This document shows positions 23,512 to 25,311 of a stretch of DNA of 25,311 bases, one piece after another (position 1 is the stretch's first letter; each line of letters starts with the position of its first letter). The stretch is from the NCBI GenBank assembly GCA_018660405.1, contig JABJKL010000148.1, forward strand, positions 1 to 25,311. Reading direction: 5' to 3'. The notes beneath the pieces were generated by a model that saw nothing but the letters and a program-made list of their open reading frames with translations, was not told the origin of the DNA and did not search any database. Source of the stretch: Pseudomonadota bacterium (GTDB taxonomy: Bacteria; Pseudomonadota; Gammaproteobacteria; Arenicellales; Arenicellaceae). The position numbers and the translations under genes are program-made.

Positions 23512-25184
23512 CAACAAACAGTTCTGTCTCTCCCAACCGAATAGGCGCAATCTTTCGATTGCTGCGAATTGTCCGCGTGGCTAGCAAATATGGTTTGTCA
23601 CGGTTCCTCAAGCTCGGGCCGGGGCGCTTTCTTACGCCGGTTTATTGGTTGCTGTCTCTGGGTGGTAACAAGAGCGGCAATGAAGGCGTCCGTATTCGTC
23701 TGGCGCTGGAAGAACTTGGCCCGGTATTCGTAAAGTTTGGTCAGGCGTTGTCCACCCGGCCTGATTTGCTACCCGACAATATCGCAACCGAACTGACCGC
23801 GCTTCAAGATGCCGTACCCCCATTTGACGGCGCGGTAGCAAAAAAAATAGTCGAAGCATCACTCGGCAAGCCTGTAACCGAATTGTTCAAACAATTTGAT
23901 CTCAAACCGTTTGCTTCCGCATCCGTCGCCCAGGTACACCTTGCCAAACTGGCAAACGGAACAGAAGTCATTGTTAAGGTTCTGCGCCCGGACATATTGC
24001 CGGTTATCGAGCGTGATCTTCGCCTGTTGTATACGCTGGCCTTTTTTGTCAACAAGTACTGGGATCAAGGGCCTCGATTGCGACCTGTTGAGGTCGTAAA
24101 GGAATACGACAACACTATTCACAACGAGCTTGATATGCGGATGGAGGCCGCTAACGCGGCTCTAATGAAGCGGAATTTCAAAAACTCCGACCTGGTTTAT
24201 GTGCCAGAGGTCTACTGGGACTTCACTGAACAGGACGTATTGGTGATGGAGCGCATTCACGGCACACCGATTCGAGACATCGATACTTTGAAGACCAAGG
24301 GAATCGATATGCGCAAATTGGCGCATGACGGTGTGACGATCTTTTTCACCCAGGCTTTTCGGGATGGCTTCTTCCACGCCGACATGCATCCGGGGAACAT
24401 TTTCGTGGGTGATAACGGCCAGTATCGGGCGGTTGATTTTGGCATCATGGGCACCCTGACCGATGAAGACAAGCGTTACCTGGCGCGCAACTTCATCGGA
24501 TTTTTTAACCGCGACTATCGCGCGGTTGCCGATGCGCACATTCAAGCAGGGTGGGTTCCCAGCCACACCCGCGCCGAAGACTTCGAAGCAGCCATTCGCA
24601 CTGTGTGCGAGCCTATTTTCGCCAAACCGATCAGTGAAATTTCATTTGGTAAATTCCTGTTACAACTTTTTCAAACCGCCCATCGCTTTGAAATGCCTAT
24701 TCAGCCGCAACTGGCTTTGCTTCAAAAAACCCTGCTCAACATAGAGGGTTTGGGACGCCAGCTTTATCCCCAGCTGGATCTTTGGGAAACCGCCAAGCCG
24801 TTCCTTGAGCGTTGGATGGACGAACAAATAGGGTTCGCAGCGTTTCGCGAAAAGGTTCGAACAGAAATGCCAAACTGGGCGCAAACCCTCCCTGAGCTAC
24901 CCACCAATTTCCATGGTTTTCTGGATGATGTTCGTGAATTAAGAAAATACAGCGCCAAACAGCAACTAAGCCTGACCTCTCTCAATCGACAGCTGGAACG
25001 GCAGGAACGATCTCGCCGACGTGTTTGGGCGAGTAGTCTGGTATTTATCACTGCTGCAGCCACTCTGGGCCTGCTATTCACGGGGCTGCTTTCACCCCCA
25101 GCGGAGTACCGCGATTGGTGGGTTTATTGCGCTGTCGGCGCTATGTTCGCAAGTTACGTCATGATTCTAGGAAAGCCGCGTTAA
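23508..25184 (+). CDS. ubiB: Atypical protein kinase-like ubiquinone biosynthesis protein UbiB
   Basis: UbiB belongs to the UbiB/ADCK family of atypical kinases, thought to use ATPase activity to help extract or present lipid intermediates at the inner membrane. The 558 residues are full length. The family-specific K-F-G-Q motif (Lys76-Gln79, followed by A-L-S-T-R-P-D) is present. A nucleotide loop with S-A-S-V-A-Q-V-H near 137-144 is followed by Lys157 in V-I-V-K-V-L-R-P. H-A-D-M-H-P-G-N at 290-297 and A-V-D-F-G at 308-312 give the catalytic and metal-binding Asp residues. Two membrane helices lie at the C-terminus (about 508-528 and 537-554). The ATG overlaps the ubiJ stop. An IS3 remnant begins within about 25 bases of its stop, and no terminator is seen. 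Confidence 0.96.
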   Translation: MTTNSSVSPNRIGAIFRLLRIVRVASKYGLSRFLKLGPGRFLTPVYWLLSLGGNKSGNEGVRIRLALEELGPVFVKFGQALSTRPDLLPDNIATELTALQDAVPPFDGAVAKKIVEASLGKPVTELFKQFDLKPFASASVAQVHLAKLANGTEVIVKVLRPDILPVIERDLRLLYTLAFFVNKYWDQGPRLRPVEVVKEYDNTIHNELDMRMEAANAALMKRNFKNSDLVYVPEVYWDFTEQDVLVMERIHGTPIRDIDTLKTKGIDMRKLAHDGVTIFFTQAFRDGFFHADMHPGNIFVGDNGQYRAVDFGIMGTLTDEDKRYLARNFIGFFNRDYRAVADAHIQAGWVPSHTRAEDFEAAIRTVCEPIFAKPISEISFGKFLLQLFQTAHRFEMPIQPQLALLQKTLLNIEGLGRQLYPQLDLWETAKPFLERWMDEQIGFAAFREKVRTEMPNWAQTLPELPTNFHGFLDDVRELRKYSAKQQLSLTSLNRQLERQERSRRRVWASSLVFITAAATLGLLFTGLLSPPAEYRDWWVYCAVGAMFASYVMILGKPR

Positions 25185-25195
25185 ATCGGAGCTCC

Positions 25196-25246
25196 TCATG
25201 AAAAATATAGAATGATTTCGGCTTTTTCGGCAGCAGAATATCTCAT
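25196..25246 (-). pseudogene. Truncated IS3-family transposase OrfB (first codons only)
   Basis: On the minus strand an ATG at 25246 overlaps the OrfA stop as ATGA and encodes M-R-Y-S-A-A-E-K-A-E-I-I-L before turning into Y-F-S and a stop. The first dozen residues match the usual start of OrfB in one IS3 subgroup, as I recall it, whereas a full OrfB has roughly 280-300 residues. The element is therefore cut at about 25208-25210, close to the end of ubiB. Confidence 0.7.
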
Positions 25247-25311
25247 ATACCGTCCTCCCCATCCCCGATCATGCTTTTTTTAAGAAGCCGGTTCTCCAGC
25301 ATCAGTTCAGC
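25208..25311 (-). mobile_element. Remnant of an IS3-family insertion sequence, continuing past the window
   Basis: The end of OrfA and the first codons of OrfB are present on the minus strand; the rest of OrfB and that terminal inverted repeat are missing. The other end lies outside the window. The left breakpoint at about 25208-25210 is inferred from where similarity to OrfB stops, and no inverted repeat or target duplication is visible there. Confidence 0.65.
25243..25311 (-). CDS. IS3-family transposase OrfA, C-terminal end only
   Basis: The last 22 codons read A-E-L-M-L-E-N-R-L-L-K-K-S-M-I-G-D-G-E-D-G-I and then TGA. The L-E-N-R-L-L-K-K-S part is the leucine-zipper end typical of IS3-type OrfA. 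The beginning of the gene is beyond the right edge, so whether OrfA is intact cannot be judged. With OrfB truncated the element should not transpose by itself. Confidence 0.7.
   Translation of the reverse strand, partial: AELMLENRLLKKSMIGDGEDGI

Noticed and set aside
1..25311. CRISPR arrays, tRNA or rRNA genes, riboswitches, phage or toxin-antitoxin genes
   Set aside because: Looked for by eye on both strands; no regularly spaced repeats, tRNA-like stems or matching proteins were recognised.

Overview
The window looks like chromosomal core sequence from a gammaproteobacterium, probably a free-living marine-type relative of the Pseudomonadales/Cellvibrionales. The gene content supports this: glnE next to waaF, an Uup-type ABC-F ATPase, ThrH, HslR, SlyX, a pyrophosphate-type phosphofructokinase, a DUF971-ubiE-ubiJ-ubiB cluster, and a HemB of the non-zinc, Asp-rich type. 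The genus cannot be fixed from sequence alone. Coding density is high. Many genes start with GTG or TTG and lack a clear Shine-Dalgarno sequence.

Layout. 1-3848 (minus): glnE (nitrogen regulation) followed by waaF (LPS inner core), which is cut by the left edge. 3936-6342 (plus): uup and mobA, tightly spaced. 6455-6772 (plus): a small DUF6122-type membrane protein whose conserved N-terminus precedes any normal start codon. 6810-9679 (minus): an envelope-stress module of a Spy/CpxP-like periplasmic protein, an OmpR-type regulator and a histidine kinase. It has a good intrinsic terminator after the first gene and a direct-repeat operator candidate in front of it. 9800-14987 (minus): a probable four-gene operon of a large membrane protein with a spermidine-synthase-like core, a NudL-type NUDIX hydrolase, a thioredoxin-fold protein and a KefB-type antiporter. 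15130-17452: hslR, thrH (minus) and hemW. 17610-19104 (minus): a PPi-type phosphofructokinase overlapping slyX. 19351-21125 (plus): mtgA and hemB. 21181-21549 (minus): a hotdog thioesterase. 21713-25184 (plus): a DUF971 protein, ubiE, ubiJ and ubiB (ubiquinone synthesis). 25196-25311 (minus): the end of an IS3-family element with its second frame truncated beside ubiB.

The most unusual structure is a pair of about 136-bp direct copies of a nested inverted repeat (17466-17601 and 19161-19297) that bracket the phosphofructokinase-slyX pair. Their sequences differ, but several differences in the outer stem are compensatory, so the folding potential appears to be conserved. The second main signal is the Spy-like/regulator/kinase locus, with a TGTAAC-N4-TGTAAC site placed where an activator would sit. 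No tRNA, rRNA, CRISPR array or intact mobile element was seen, and no gene-free stretch exceeds about 250 bases. I did not find an obviously new multi-gene defence or biosynthetic system.
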